Assembly: GCA_036872755.1 (NCBI GenBank)
Contig: JAVHNS010000002.1
Coordinates: 2,356,001-2,420,000 of the forward strand
DNA from: Orbilia blumenaviensis
Taxonomy: Eukaryota; Ascomycota; Orbiliomycetes; Orbiliales; Orbiliaceae
Length of the DNA: 64,000 bases
Direction: 5' to 3'
This document shows positions 23,674 to 33,068 of this stretch, piece by piece. Under the pieces are notes generated by a model. It saw only the letters and a list, made by a program, of their open reading frames with translations, had not been told where the DNA came from and made no database searches. A program made the translations under genes and the position numbers. Position 1 is the stretch's first letter. Each line of letters starts with the position of its first letter.

Positions 23674-25464
23674 TTAAACTTTACTGTTATGCTCCATCTG
23701 AATATGACGGATGGTTCCATATTTATCCAAATAGTAGAGATCATCGCCGGTGGCAGCCAACATTTCAATGTGGGTGGGTGTTTCGAAATATTTCCAGTCC
23801 GTGATACTCTTTCCCCAGGTGTCCCCCAGGCTATTTACCCCGCCTTCATCATCTGTCTTTTTGTTGTACAATACCCCACGCCTCTGTTTCGATGTTATAT
23901 ATCGATGTGACTTTGCGGTTGCGAAATCGGGTCTGTTGGTTTCCATCTCGGCGCCCCTGTTCAACCGCTGCCCAAATGCTAAAGTGGCCCGGGCTCTTGG
24001 ATCTAACAATTTATTCCACCCACTTTCCTTCGTCCACTCGTAGATAGAGCCAGACTCTAATTTATAAAGTGTATCTCCACTGCCGATCAGTCTGGAACCC
24101 GCCTCAGGGTTGAAACTGCCAATAATATCCCAGCAATCGATTTCTTCATTGTGAACAAAGATATCGCCCTTTGCTGTCCATTCGTAAACCTTCGAACCAG
24201 TTGCTAAAATGGGTCTCCCAATCTCCTCTGACCCTAGCGATTGTGAAGAGGTATTAGAATCGGTGTCACTATCATCGAATGCTAAGATATCACCGTCATA
24301 TAAACGCATATAGAAATTTTTGCATTCATAGGATGATGCTATGGCGAGAAAAGAGCCCCCAGATTTGAATTTCTCCCATTTTCTCGAAGTGTGCCGGCAT
24401 CTCCAGACATCTTTGTATTCGTCTATCCGGTATATATAGTGGACACTGGACACGGACTCAGATGCCACTGGGTGCTCGCCAGCAGAATAAATCCTTTCCC
24501 AGAGCCCTGATGACCTCTTGTACCTCTGAATACTTCCCCTCTCATCAATTGCATACAGACCGCCATTCGGGGCAGGAATAATAGCCACGGTCTTTTTTGG
24601 TGTATACATACAATCCAGTGTGAGGTCCCAAGTCTTGTCTTGGGTCCCGAAGGCTTTCGGTTTGCTCAATTGCACACCCACCCCGAATTTAAGAAATGAG
24701 GACTTCAACCAAATCGCCTGGATATCCTTGAAACCAATCTTGGGACTTGATTTTGTGTATAGGGGCCACATAACTGTCGCCTTGTTTTCCGAATGTGGAA
24801 GACCGAATAGATGACCGACTTGGTGGAACACCACACTTTCCAAAGTGTCAGTCGACCAGTCCTCATTTTCATCAAAGATCATCTCCACGGGAGCTTTAGT
24901 ATTGGGGTGGTCTTCTGGAGGATGCACCACAACCCCCCACCCCCCTGCCTTGAGCCTGCCGTTGCTTTCCTTAGTCCACCTGATTACAATGTCTCCCTTT
25001 CCAGGATGTGGTGCGACCTCAACGAATTCCACAGGGTCAATGGAGTACTCGGCCCACGCTTTGAATGCCTTGACCATGGTTGAACGGGTTTTCTCGACTG
25101 AAATCTGATGTGAATATTCAGCAAAACAGTACGTAAGCCGGTTTTCGCCGGTACGAAACCCATGCCCACCGACACGATTGGGATTAAATAGGCTACTAGT
25201 TCCAATATCGCCATGGCAATGTGGCTTGTTGAAAAGAGTAGCGGTTGAATGGTTAAAGACGCCGGTTTTCGGAAGCCCGCATGACTTTTGGAATTTGTGG
25301 AGGCCAGTTGATAGAGCAGCATATCGATTTAAATAATCCGAAGGGTCCTTATACTTTGCTTCTGTACCAGCAGGCAGACAGTTGAAACAAGTCAGATGAG
25401 AGATTATATGGTCGATAGCAGTCTGGGTTTCTCCAGCCACATCGTTAGGCTTTGGTAGGAACAT
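23674..25464 (-). CDS. matrixin-like pseudoprotease, paralogue 1
   Basis: Single exon, 596 aa. Residues 1-85 are a propeptide: conserved HLTCFNCL (about 23-30), then a peptidoglycan-binding-like helix bundle (LHKFQKSCGLPKTGVF) ending in KPHCHGD, which resembles the MMP cysteine switch (Cys83). Residues 105-240 form a matrixin (M10) domain: LTYCF, AFKAWAEY, a structural-metal-like segment GGWGVVVHPPED and EMIFDENEDW. The zinc motif is HQVGHLFGLPH (His214, His218, His224), followed by the Met-turn ATVMWP. The catalytic Glu expected at 215 is Gln (codon CAA, 24820-24822), so peptidase activity is not expected. From about 285 to the end are short repeats of the type LYAIDERGSIQRYKR...W, suggesting a tectonin-like beta-propeller. 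There is no signal peptide. The start aligns residue for residue with paralogues 2 and 3, which supports it. Confidence 0.85.
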   Translation of the reverse strand: MFLPKPNDVAGETQTAIDHIISHLTCFNCLPAGTEAKYKDPSDYLNRYAALSTGLHKFQKSCGLPKTGVFNHSTATLFNKPHCHGDIGTSSLFNPNRVGGHGFRTGENRLTYCFAEYSHQISVEKTRSTMVKAFKAWAEYSIDPVEFVEVAPHPGKGDIVIRWTKESNGRLKAGGWGVVVHPPEDHPNTKAPVEMIFDENEDWSTDTLESVVFHQVGHLFGLPHSENKATVMWPLYTKSSPKIGFKDIQAIWLKSSFLKFGVGVQLSKPKAFGTQDKTWDLTLDCMYTPKKTVAIIPAPNGGLYAIDERGSIQRYKRSSGLWERIYSAGEHPVASESVSSVHYIYRIDEYKDVWRCRHTSRKWEKFKSGGSFLAIASSYECKNFYMRLYDGDILAFDDSDTDSNTSSQSLGSEEIGRPILATGSKVYEWTAKGDIFVHNEEIDCWDIIGSFNPEAGSRLIGSGDTLYKLESGSIYEWTKESGWNKLLDPRARATLAFGQRLNRGAEMETNRPDFATAKSHRYITSKQRRGVLYNKKTDDEGGVNSLGDTWGKSITDWKYFETPTHIEMLAATGDDLYYLDKYGTIRHIQMEHNSKV

Positions 25465-26196
25465 TTCTGAAAAGGGTTATAACGTGTTTACTGTATTGTC
25501 GCACAGAACTTGTACAATTGTGGTATATTCATGCTCTATCGACGTCAAAATATATATGTGGTATGGCATGTGGCACAGCAACCCCATCGCTACCTACTCT
25601 TTTAACCGCTGCCTAATATAATTGTGCGTTTCCAGTTTCAGAAACTCCTCGGTACGTGCAATTTTTTATTAACATCTGACAGTTGACCTGTCCCGTCCCT
25701 GTTAAATTTGTGTCTGGTGCAATAACATATTTTGGTCATTGAGTAAATCGCGCTGGCCGGCTATAGTGCCCGGAAATCTTACGCTCCTCGTAATTAATTT
25801 AGATGTCAGAAAACAATGCCTAAAGTTTCCCACAAAGAAACACTTACATGGTCTATGACACAGCTCCCTGTCATTGAGTATTAATACTCAGTAGTATTGG
25901 GACCACTTCGTGGAGGCTGGGTTACGAGATCAATAAGATTTACAAAGTATATATTTTTTGATGGTGGCCGGTGGCCGAAATTTATATTCGCTTACAATTC
26001 TTTAAAAACCTATTGTATTATTTGTATCAAATCATTGGATAGCATCAAAGTCAATTCAATCAACTGCAGCGCATTGAGATATAAATTGTTACATTAACAG
26101 AAGATCATTATTTGGGGATGGAGTTAATGTCCATTTATGAATTTTAATGGAAGATGACCATACACATGTAAATATAGTTTACAATCTAGATCTTGC
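25465..26196. other. AT-rich spacer between paralogues 1 and 2
   Basis: 732 bp containing the paralogue 1 promoter and the paralogue 2 terminator. A small AT palindrome (AGTATTAATACT) lies near 25877. No gene seen. Confidence 0.5.
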
Positions 26197-28014
26197 TTAC
26201 AAGATCACACACGATGACTTAGATGGTATATGCTCAACTGGCAAAGCCAGTTTATAGATGCATCCAGTCTCATCCAAACAGTACAAACTCGCATCGGCTG
26301 CCGAGAATTCTAGACCACGCTTAATTTCTGGCTGTTGGATCCACTGTACCGGCGAAGATTGCGAGGTTTCGTTTGTTAGCTTCGTGTATAAAACCTCGCC
26401 ATTCTTGCGATATATCCACAGGTATGATTCTGTAGCTGCAATTTGGGCAATTCTTTCATCTCCGTCCACTCTTTCCCATGTGGCATATGCATATGCACCA
26501 TCGCATTCCAATAGTCCGAGGCCCGAGAACTCTTGCAACCCATACATTCGACCCCCGGCGCAGACAACCTGTTTTGTTATGTGATCCGTGCTGACTGACT
26601 GCGACCGTTTACGGATACCACCAGCCACGGTTACAACCTGACTATAATTGCCCACCATCGTCCAAAGTACTAGATTATCAGCCGCCACAATACTGGTAAT
26701 CCAAGGGTGGGGTAAAGGGCCCTCGACTACCTTCCATTCCCCTTTTGGGGCTTCGTTGTTCTGAACATCGATATTAGCGAAATCGCATTCACCTACAGTT
26801 TCTTTTTCAGAATCTCGTTCCCCATACACCAAAATACTCTTCCCATTTTCTACTTTGTAGAGATCCTTGCCATCTCTAGCCGCTCCGATAATTTTTTCAT
26901 GTCGAGACCCTGGGTCAATACATCGGAGCGAATCCTTTTGTTCTGTGCATTGGTAAATTGCATTATTCTGACTCAATATAAAGAGGTATTTAGAATTGGC
27001 CTCGATTTGTGCAGCTACCAGGCCTCGATATGTGATAGCCCTGATCGGTTCCCATGTTCCGATTATCTTGTGGTTGTACTGGAAAACGCTACCGTTTGTA
27101 TCTCGTCGATAAAATTTATTACCGGGAGCCGCAACGATCTGTGCTACCTGGCCAGGTTCGGAATCCAGAATCTTATGCCACTTTCCACACTCTGGCTGCC
27201 ATTTCGCCCTTAGAGTCCCAAAATAGTCTTCATTGATATCTGATTTGGCCAGGATTCTATATGCCGGCCACATAATTGAATGATTGTTATCCGAGTGGCC
27301 AAGCCCAAGTATATGCCCCAGCTGATGGATCAGTACCCCAGAAAGAATATCTTTTGTGCACACCATTTCCTCATAAAAGCATATATCAATACACACCCTC
27401 ATGGGGTTGGTGCTTTCGATATCTTGATCCGCCCAATATGACATATAGACACACTCGTCTTCCCACTCAAGTATGTTTATGCGTCCGTCACGCTCGAAAC
27501 TGCTAATTTCAGATTGTGGGTCACCCAGTCGCTGCCGCCAGCGGATTTTAACGTCGGCGGAATGGTGAGGCGCTACTTCTTGGAACTCGTAAGGAATAGG
27601 ACAAGGCACCCTCCAAAACGTGAAAGCAAGGTCAAAGATTTCTCGAACGTCTCCCACGGGTATCGTGTCAGGGTACCTCTCGAAACAGTATTTTATTTCT
27701 GTATCTTCAAGCGTACTCCGAAGTTGTATATAATCCCCATGGCTGTCGACTTTATGGCAGTGAGGTTTTTTAAGTCGCTGGGAGGTGGCCACATCGAATA
27801 TTCCCGTTTCTGGAAGGCCCACCGACTTCTGGAATTTTGCAATACCGGTGCATAGTATGGCGTATTCATCAACTTCGTCTTTCGAATCGAGCTTTGCATG
27901 GGCTTCTTCTTCGGGCAAGCAGTTAAAACAGGCAAGGTGTTTTATGATGTGTTTGATCGCAGGTCGGGCTTCCCTTTGGATGTCTTCAGAGGTTGGCCAT
28001 GTTGCATTTTGCAT
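26197..28014 (-). CDS. matrixin-like pseudoprotease, paralogue 2, with CaaX end
   Basis: Single exon, 605 aa from the ATG at 28014 (MQNATWPTSEDIQREA). The open frame reaches back to a GTG at 28038, but the MQN start lines up with paralogues 1 and 3. The propeptide has HLACFNCLP and a peptidoglycan-binding-like segment (AKFQKSVGLPETGIF) with KKPHCHK. The matrixin domain has IKYCFERYPD, LAFTFW and HQLGHILGLGH with His at 230, 234 and 240, then the Met-turn SIMWPAY. The catalytic Glu is replaced by Gln231 (CAG, 27322-27324). The C-terminal half has repeats such as KFYRRDTNGSVFQYN, consistent with a beta-propeller. The last residues are SKSSCVIL followed by stop, a good CaaX box; Leu at the last position favours geranylgeranylation. 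The absence of a signal peptide agrees with a cytosolic, membrane-anchored protein. Confidence 0.85.
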   Translation of the reverse strand: MQNATWPTSEDIQREARPAIKHIIKHLACFNCLPEEEAHAKLDSKDEVDEYAILCTGIAKFQKSVGLPETGIFDVATSQRLKKPHCHKVDSHGDYIQLRSTLEDTEIKYCFERYPDTIPVGDVREIFDLAFTFWRVPCPIPYEFQEVAPHHSADVKIRWRQRLGDPQSEISSFERDGRINILEWEDECVYMSYWADQDIESTNPMRVCIDICFYEEMVCTKDILSGVLIHQLGHILGLGHSDNNHSIMWPAYRILAKSDINEDYFGTLRAKWQPECGKWHKILDSEPGQVAQIVAAPGNKFYRRDTNGSVFQYNHKIIGTWEPIRAITYRGLVAAQIEANSKYLFILSQNNAIYQCTEQKDSLRCIDPGSRHEKIIGAARDGKDLYKVENGKSILVYGERDSEKETVGECDFANIDVQNNEAPKGEWKVVEGPLPHPWITSIVAADNLVLWTMVGNYSQVVTVAGGIRKRSQSVSTDHITKQVVCAGGRMYGLQEFSGLGLLECDGAYAYATWERVDGDERIAQIAATESYLWIYRKNGEVLYTKLTNETSQSSPVQWIQQPEIKRGLEFSAADASLYCLDETGCIYKLALPVEHIPSKSSCVIL

Positions 28015-28725
28015 TGTAGGAATGAGTTGTGCAGCCACTATGAGCAGCAGTTACGTTTATACGGCCTTGACCTAGTGGACCTTATTGGGTTGATGTAGCG
28101 TTAAATTAATGTTAATAGCGTTGGAACTGTTAAATGAGATTAAGATATTTGTTTGCTTGTGGGTCTCTTTGATTGACGGATTATCGTGAATAGGCTCCTC
28201 GAATGATAGGTTTATACGCTTCCGACGTGTGTGTAGACATTAGAGATTTTTAGAGCGGGGCTGCTGGGGACGTCACAATGAGACGCATACGAGACCAGGT
28301 GGTGATTGGTTGTGCACGTGCATATTTGTACTGCCTGAGACATATCATCTTTTTTCCAGGCATTATATGATTACTAAGTCAGCATGGTCAAAAGTAGAAG
28401 CTAGGACCGGGCTGATGTTGTCTCTAAGATATAGATCATTATACCACTATCATTTTCAATATTAGATTATCTTTCATGCTTATGGTTAGTACTATAGTAC
28501 TACTAGGGACGAATATATAAATCTAATTCTTCTGGTGATATCGCGCTATAGTAGATAATTTTGCGAAAATCCGTTTATATATCAAGCAACCCTAGCTGTA
28601 GGGATTGCATCTACGGTTAGCTGGTTCCAGCGAATTGATATTGTAATTGTCTGAATTGAAAGGTTCGGAGGTTATACATGCAGGCGAGTATTTATTGTAC
28701 ACATATCGATATCAGTCAATCGATC
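28015..28725. other. AT-rich spacer between paralogues 2 and 3
   Basis: 711 bp, AT-rich, holding the promoter of paralogue 2 and the 3' region of paralogue 3. Small palindromic runs (for example TAGTACTATAGTACTA near 28489-28504) are present. No gene seen. Confidence 0.5.
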
Positions 28726-30582
28726 TCAACCCCCAAGTTTAGGCCGATAAATATAAATATTTCCACAACTATCCAGGCAATGCAAGTTGGAATCGGCTGC
28801 AACGAACTGCTCAACTCTCACAAGATGAATAGATGGCATTTGCACCCAACTCCCCGAGGTTCCCCAAATATCTTTGCGGTTATTATAGTAGCAGGCACGT
28901 TGTAACTTCGTTCCTGGCACTGCAAGATAGGCGTACACATAGGACCCAGTTGCCGCTATCATTACTTTTTGGGCGTTTTCGAGAAGGGTTACTTCGGGAA
29001 GATGTATATCTATCCAGGCCGGATAGATAGAACCAATGTCAGTCCCATCCCACTCATTCAGACTTCCTGTTGTTGCATCGAATCGATACAAGAGATTCTC
29101 AGAACCGACTATTTTGATGTTTTCCAGATCCATTTCCCCTTGGATTTGACGACACTGTCTATACCTCCCGTTAGACTGATGTATTGTCCCATTTTGGTGA
29201 ATTATGAACACTTCCGAGGCGGTTGCAACTATATCGACGGTCCCGCCCTTAACACACCGATCTAGCAAGACCCATCTACAATCCACTTCATTGCTGAAAC
29301 AGGACACGAAGACCTGAGATGTTCCGTATAATTGATATAATGCCTTTCCGTTCTTTGCAGCTCTGATTATCCTTGTAGGCGCATGCGGTGATGGAGACTC
29401 AATCTGTTCCCACATTTTACCACTCTCTCGCCGGTATATGTGTCCATCTTTCTGCAATAGGAATAAGTATTGGGAAGTAGCATCGATCTGTACTGCCGGG
29501 AGGTCTTGATTGACACATTCCCATTCGCCCCCACCTTCGTATTTCCAAACAGAGCCATCAACGTCCCGGCGATAGAGCTTTCCTCCAGGTGCAGCGACAA
29601 TTTCTGCAACTGTCCCGGGTTTCGATTCCGCCCTCTTGATTATATACCATTTGCCGTTATCTATGGTATCGATACCTCCAGTTTGTAATGGATACTTCAC
29701 TCTGATAGCACTGACATCACTACCGTGTAGCTTTGCATTGCGGTAAGCCGGCCACATAACCGCATTTTCATTATTAGAGTGCCCCAGTCCGAGTATATGC
29801 CCTATCTGGTGAATCACCATACAAGCCAGCCTGTCGGATACCTGTTGTTGGCCTCTCGTTTTTTCATCTGCCGGCTTGTCATCAAAGTAGATCTTGATAT
29901 CGGCGCATGTCCCTTCTTTCGACAATGGCGAGTAGGATATTGCAAAAAAGTCGTCTTTCCACTTGACTATCTCATGCTGCTCGCTCTCAGAGTCCACTGT
30001 TTCGACATCGGTATATTCTGTACTAGCATAGGAAGAGGAATCTGGGGTCGGCATTGTCGAGGTGTTTCGATTATCGATATTGTGCTCCTCATTCTCAGCA
30101 ACTAATCTCTGAAAGTCCTCTCGCCATGAAATCCGTATATCAACCTGCTTATGAGGCGACATCTCTACAAAGGACAATTTCGGCACAAATTGTGCGCTCC
30201 ATCCGGTTAATGCCGCCTCGAAAGCAGCTCTAACTTCAACAACACTAAGCCCATGATCCGGATACTGTTCGAAACAGTAACTCAGTTTACGGGTGCCTTT
30301 ATACCGCTGCTCTGGAAAGATACTATCTCCAGGGCCATTGTGGTTGTGACAATGTGGCTGACGTAAACATTCTGCGGTTTTGGGATCGAATATACCCGTT
30401 CCTGGGAGGCCCATAGACTTCTGGAATTTACCAATGGCTGTGGTTATGGCTGCATATTGCACGAGGCTGTCGGAGGCATCAGCTGGTTGGGTGTAACATT
30501 TGAAGCAGGAAAGATGTTTTTTGATGTATTCGATGGCAGGACTAGATTCCCGCATCACATCACTTGCTGTTGGATTTTGCAT
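28726..30582 (-). CDS. matrixin-like pseudoprotease, paralogue 3
   Basis: Single exon, 618 aa from the ATG at 30582 (MQNPTASDVMRESSPAIEYI). The frame is open back to a GTG at 30609, but the ATG matches the start register of its neighbours. The propeptide has HLSCFKC, IGKFQKSMGLPGTGIF and QPHCHNH. The matrixin domain has LSYCFEQYPD, FEAALTGW, KQVDIRISW and HQIGHILGLGH (His258, His262, His268), then AVMWPAY. The catalytic Glu is Gln259 (CAG, 29806-29808), as in the other two. A Ser/Thr/Asp/Glu-rich insertion of about 35 residues (including STMPTPDSSSYASTEYTDVE) sits before the zinc motif. About seven repeats of roughly 40 residues, such as KLYRRDVDGSVWKYEG and YLFLLQKDGHIYRRE, make up a beta-propeller-like C-terminal half. 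There is no CaaX box or signal peptide. Confidence 0.85.
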   Translation of the reverse strand: MQNPTASDVMRESSPAIEYIKKHLSCFKCYTQPADASDSLVQYAAITTAIGKFQKSMGLPGTGIFDPKTAECLRQPHCHNHNGPGDSIFPEQRYKGTRKLSYCFEQYPDHGLSVVEVRAAFEAALTGWSAQFVPKLSFVEMSPHKQVDIRISWREDFQRLVAENEEHNIDNRNTSTMPTPDSSSYASTEYTDVETVDSESEQHEIVKWKDDFFAISYSPLSKEGTCADIKIYFDDKPADEKTRGQQQVSDRLACMVIHQIGHILGLGHSNNENAVMWPAYRNAKLHGSDVSAIRVKYPLQTGGIDTIDNGKWYIIKRAESKPGTVAEIVAAPGGKLYRRDVDGSVWKYEGGGEWECVNQDLPAVQIDATSQYLFLLQKDGHIYRRESGKMWEQIESPSPHAPTRIIRAAKNGKALYQLYGTSQVFVSCFSNEVDCRWVLLDRCVKGGTVDIVATASEVFIIHQNGTIHQSNGRYRQCRQIQGEMDLENIKIVGSENLLYRFDATTGSLNEWDGTDIGSIYPAWIDIHLPEVTLLENAQKVMIAATGSYVYAYLAVPGTKLQRACYYNNRKDIWGTSGSWVQMPSIHLVRVEQFVAADSNLHCLDSCGNIYIYRPKLGG

Positions 30583-33068
30583 CTTGGGTTGGCGATTATT
30601 ACTGGCCACCGCTCTTCGTATCGTGGTAGGTATAGTCTGTGTGAAATTCTAGCTATCAGACAGAAGTCTATAACTCAGCTAGATATCGATGAATAGAAAA
30701 GCTATTAGTAACTTCTAAAGGTCCTTTTAAAGACAAATGGATTCAAAAGTCAGCTTTCTTTCTTTCGACTTTGCGGATCTGGGTCAAGAGAAATTCTGCA
30801 GGTGCACGCTCGCAGTGATGCTCGGGATACATTATACCTACGAGTTTGTAAGTGGGGTTTGTAGATTTCCGCATCGTTACGAGGCTGTCTTGTCTTCATA
30901 GAAGTTAGGCAACACTAACATAGCGCATACGCAAACATTAAAGTGCTGAATTCAGGCATCTTATGATGTAGTGTGACGGCACAGCTCGGCATCTTCCGTG
31001 AACCGGAATGAGACATTCTCCCTTAGAGTTCCCTTGGAACCCCCAAACTAGTATAGGTACTCTAATAGTCTTCCTTTCCCTCAAATACAACGATGTCATT
31101 ATAATTACCTTACAGGCTTTCGACAAAGTTGCGAGATGGCTTGAGGGCTTCAAAGCCGACCTAAGGAATTATAGTTTCTCTATATTGGCCATGAAATAAC
31201 CTGAACAGCAGAAACTTTTTCTCAAGCCAAACATCCCCCCCTATGGTATACATATATATTTATCTGTCTCGTAAACCAATCCGAAGTACGGGTCAAAACC
31301 CCAGAATTATTTAATCATGTAATCAGCCTATTATAAAATGCGTATGGGCTTTTATATGTTCAAACACTACGTACTAGATTCCCTGTGCCCCCTACTCTAG
31401 TTTGCTTGCTATTTTAATTATAATATTATCTTGAACCAATCTATAGTCGCCGCAGCCCAGTCCCAAATATAAGGGAAAGTTTCGGTGTAATACCGTATTT
31501 AATTATACTAGCTGTCGAAGACACATTACCACATTGATACTAGATTAATTTTTCATTGACTCAATCCTAGTTTTCAGCATAGTATGTAGAAGAAGGTTTA
31601 TACTGTTCATTGATTCCTTGTAGCACACAAAAATATAGATACCTCTGGGCGGATTTTAAACACAGACTGATTTACACCTCGTGCTTTGGTGCCACTATCT
31701 CGCAACTACCACCAGCTGCTGCAGCCACATCATGATAACATATAGATTGTCTCGTCACATATAAAGCTATTTCATAATGTAATTGTGATTATATTGCTCA
31801 TATATGCACATGAATTCGAGCAGCTAAGCTCCAAAAATATTCAACTAACAGTATCCTCCTTAGAGTTTCCGAGCGCTAGTGCTATGAACAACTTAATCAC
31901 AAAGGCGAGAAAGACAGGTATATAAGGTAAGGCGGTGAAGTTCATTCCTTTAAGTGTTTGCAAGTTTGCTGCCATATACCTATACACCTACGCAATACTC
32001 AAAGCAATGTGTAAATTAACACACAGGCCTGCCCGTGTGTTTGGGTCGTACTAATATTTATACTCTCCCAGGTTGGGTTGGAACCCGGAGTCGGGGGGGG
32101 GCGAATTTCACCCTGTTATAACCCAGCTTTCCTAGTCACAGATCAATTCACAAACACATACTATGGTGGTCAAAATGTATCAAAACGATATATGATACAA
32201 AATCGCACAAAATATACATTACAACTTCGCAAAATATATATCACAACTTAAGCGAGGTATAAGTGTGTTAATTTTTCACAATTATGCTCAACCATTAGCC
32301 TGCCCGCCTATCAGAGGCTGGAGAAAAGTTAGACAGCTAAGCGGCGAAAGGCTTAGGCTGCTTCCTTTCTACTAATAAATATAGGTAACTATATGTAATA
32401 GTGTGCGCGTGTTAAATGGCCGGGTATATGGAATAATTATGAGTTAGTATGGTTGAGCATAATTGTGAAAAATTAACATACTTATGCCTCGCTTAAGTTG
32501 TGATATTTTGTGCGAAGTTGTAATATATACCTAGGTATCGTTTAGACGCGTTTTGGCCGCCATAACATAGCTTTATTTTATAACAAATCTTACACCATGC
32601 CTATACCTGATTCATATTTATTTTTATTGACTAATTTAAATGATATCCAGTTATCAGATATCGGTATATAACTACTTAGGTAGGTATAAACAGACATTCT
32701 GGCCCTCCAGTTGCAACCAGAACCCACATACTACTATTCTAATCCCTCCACCTTTTCCGTAGTTAGACTAAACCACCGCAAGTTCTAACCCTTTGCTGAT
32801 GAGAGCCCTGCCATGATCCGCCGTGCAGATAACAACAAAATAAATAATAATCATAATAATGCTAGTAATGCATTAAGGAGCCCTCTCTTAAGCCCCGTAA
32901 GGTAAGCTGAATTGAGGAACGAGTAACAGGAAGAACGGAAAAGCGAATGCATATGAATGGTGAGGCTTTTTAAAAAGGAATAGAAATGAGATGAAGGAAG
33001 ACCGCTATCAATCTCTCAAGAGAAAGGAACAAGAAAAAAAAGTAAAAGAAGGAGAAGAAACTAATCTT
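30583..33068. other. 2.5-kb AT-rich gene-free region with a MITE
   Basis: No credible gene. It contains the promoter of paralogue 3, long AT-rich stretches, the TA-flanked inverted-repeat element at 32164-32562, and a small hairpin (ACACACAGGCCTGCCCGTGTGT, around 32019-32040). A 63-codon open frame at 31008-31199 has no recognisable domain. Confidence 0.5.
32164..32562. mobile_element. Tc1/mariner-type MITE, 399 bp
   Basis: Long terminal inverted repeats: left arm 32164-32295 and right arm 32449-32562. The outer ends are TGGTGGTCAAAATG and, reverse-complemented, TGGCGGCCAAAACG. The inner ends are nearly identical for about 60 bp (for example TTTTTCACAATTATGCTCAA). TA dinucleotides flank both ends (32162-32163 and 32563-32564), as expected for a Tc1/mariner target duplication. 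The 153-bp interior has no transposase, so this is a non-autonomous element. The left arm has about 20 bp extra compared with the right, so it is somewhat diverged. Confidence 0.8.

Noticed and set aside
26197..28038. GTG at 28038 as the start of paralogue 2
   Set aside because: The ATG at 28014 aligns residue for residue with the starts of the other two paralogues, and GTG starts are rare in nuclear genes.
31008..31199. 63-codon frame in the AT-rich island
   Set aside because: No domain recognised and no splice continuation; too short to call a gene or transposon remnant.
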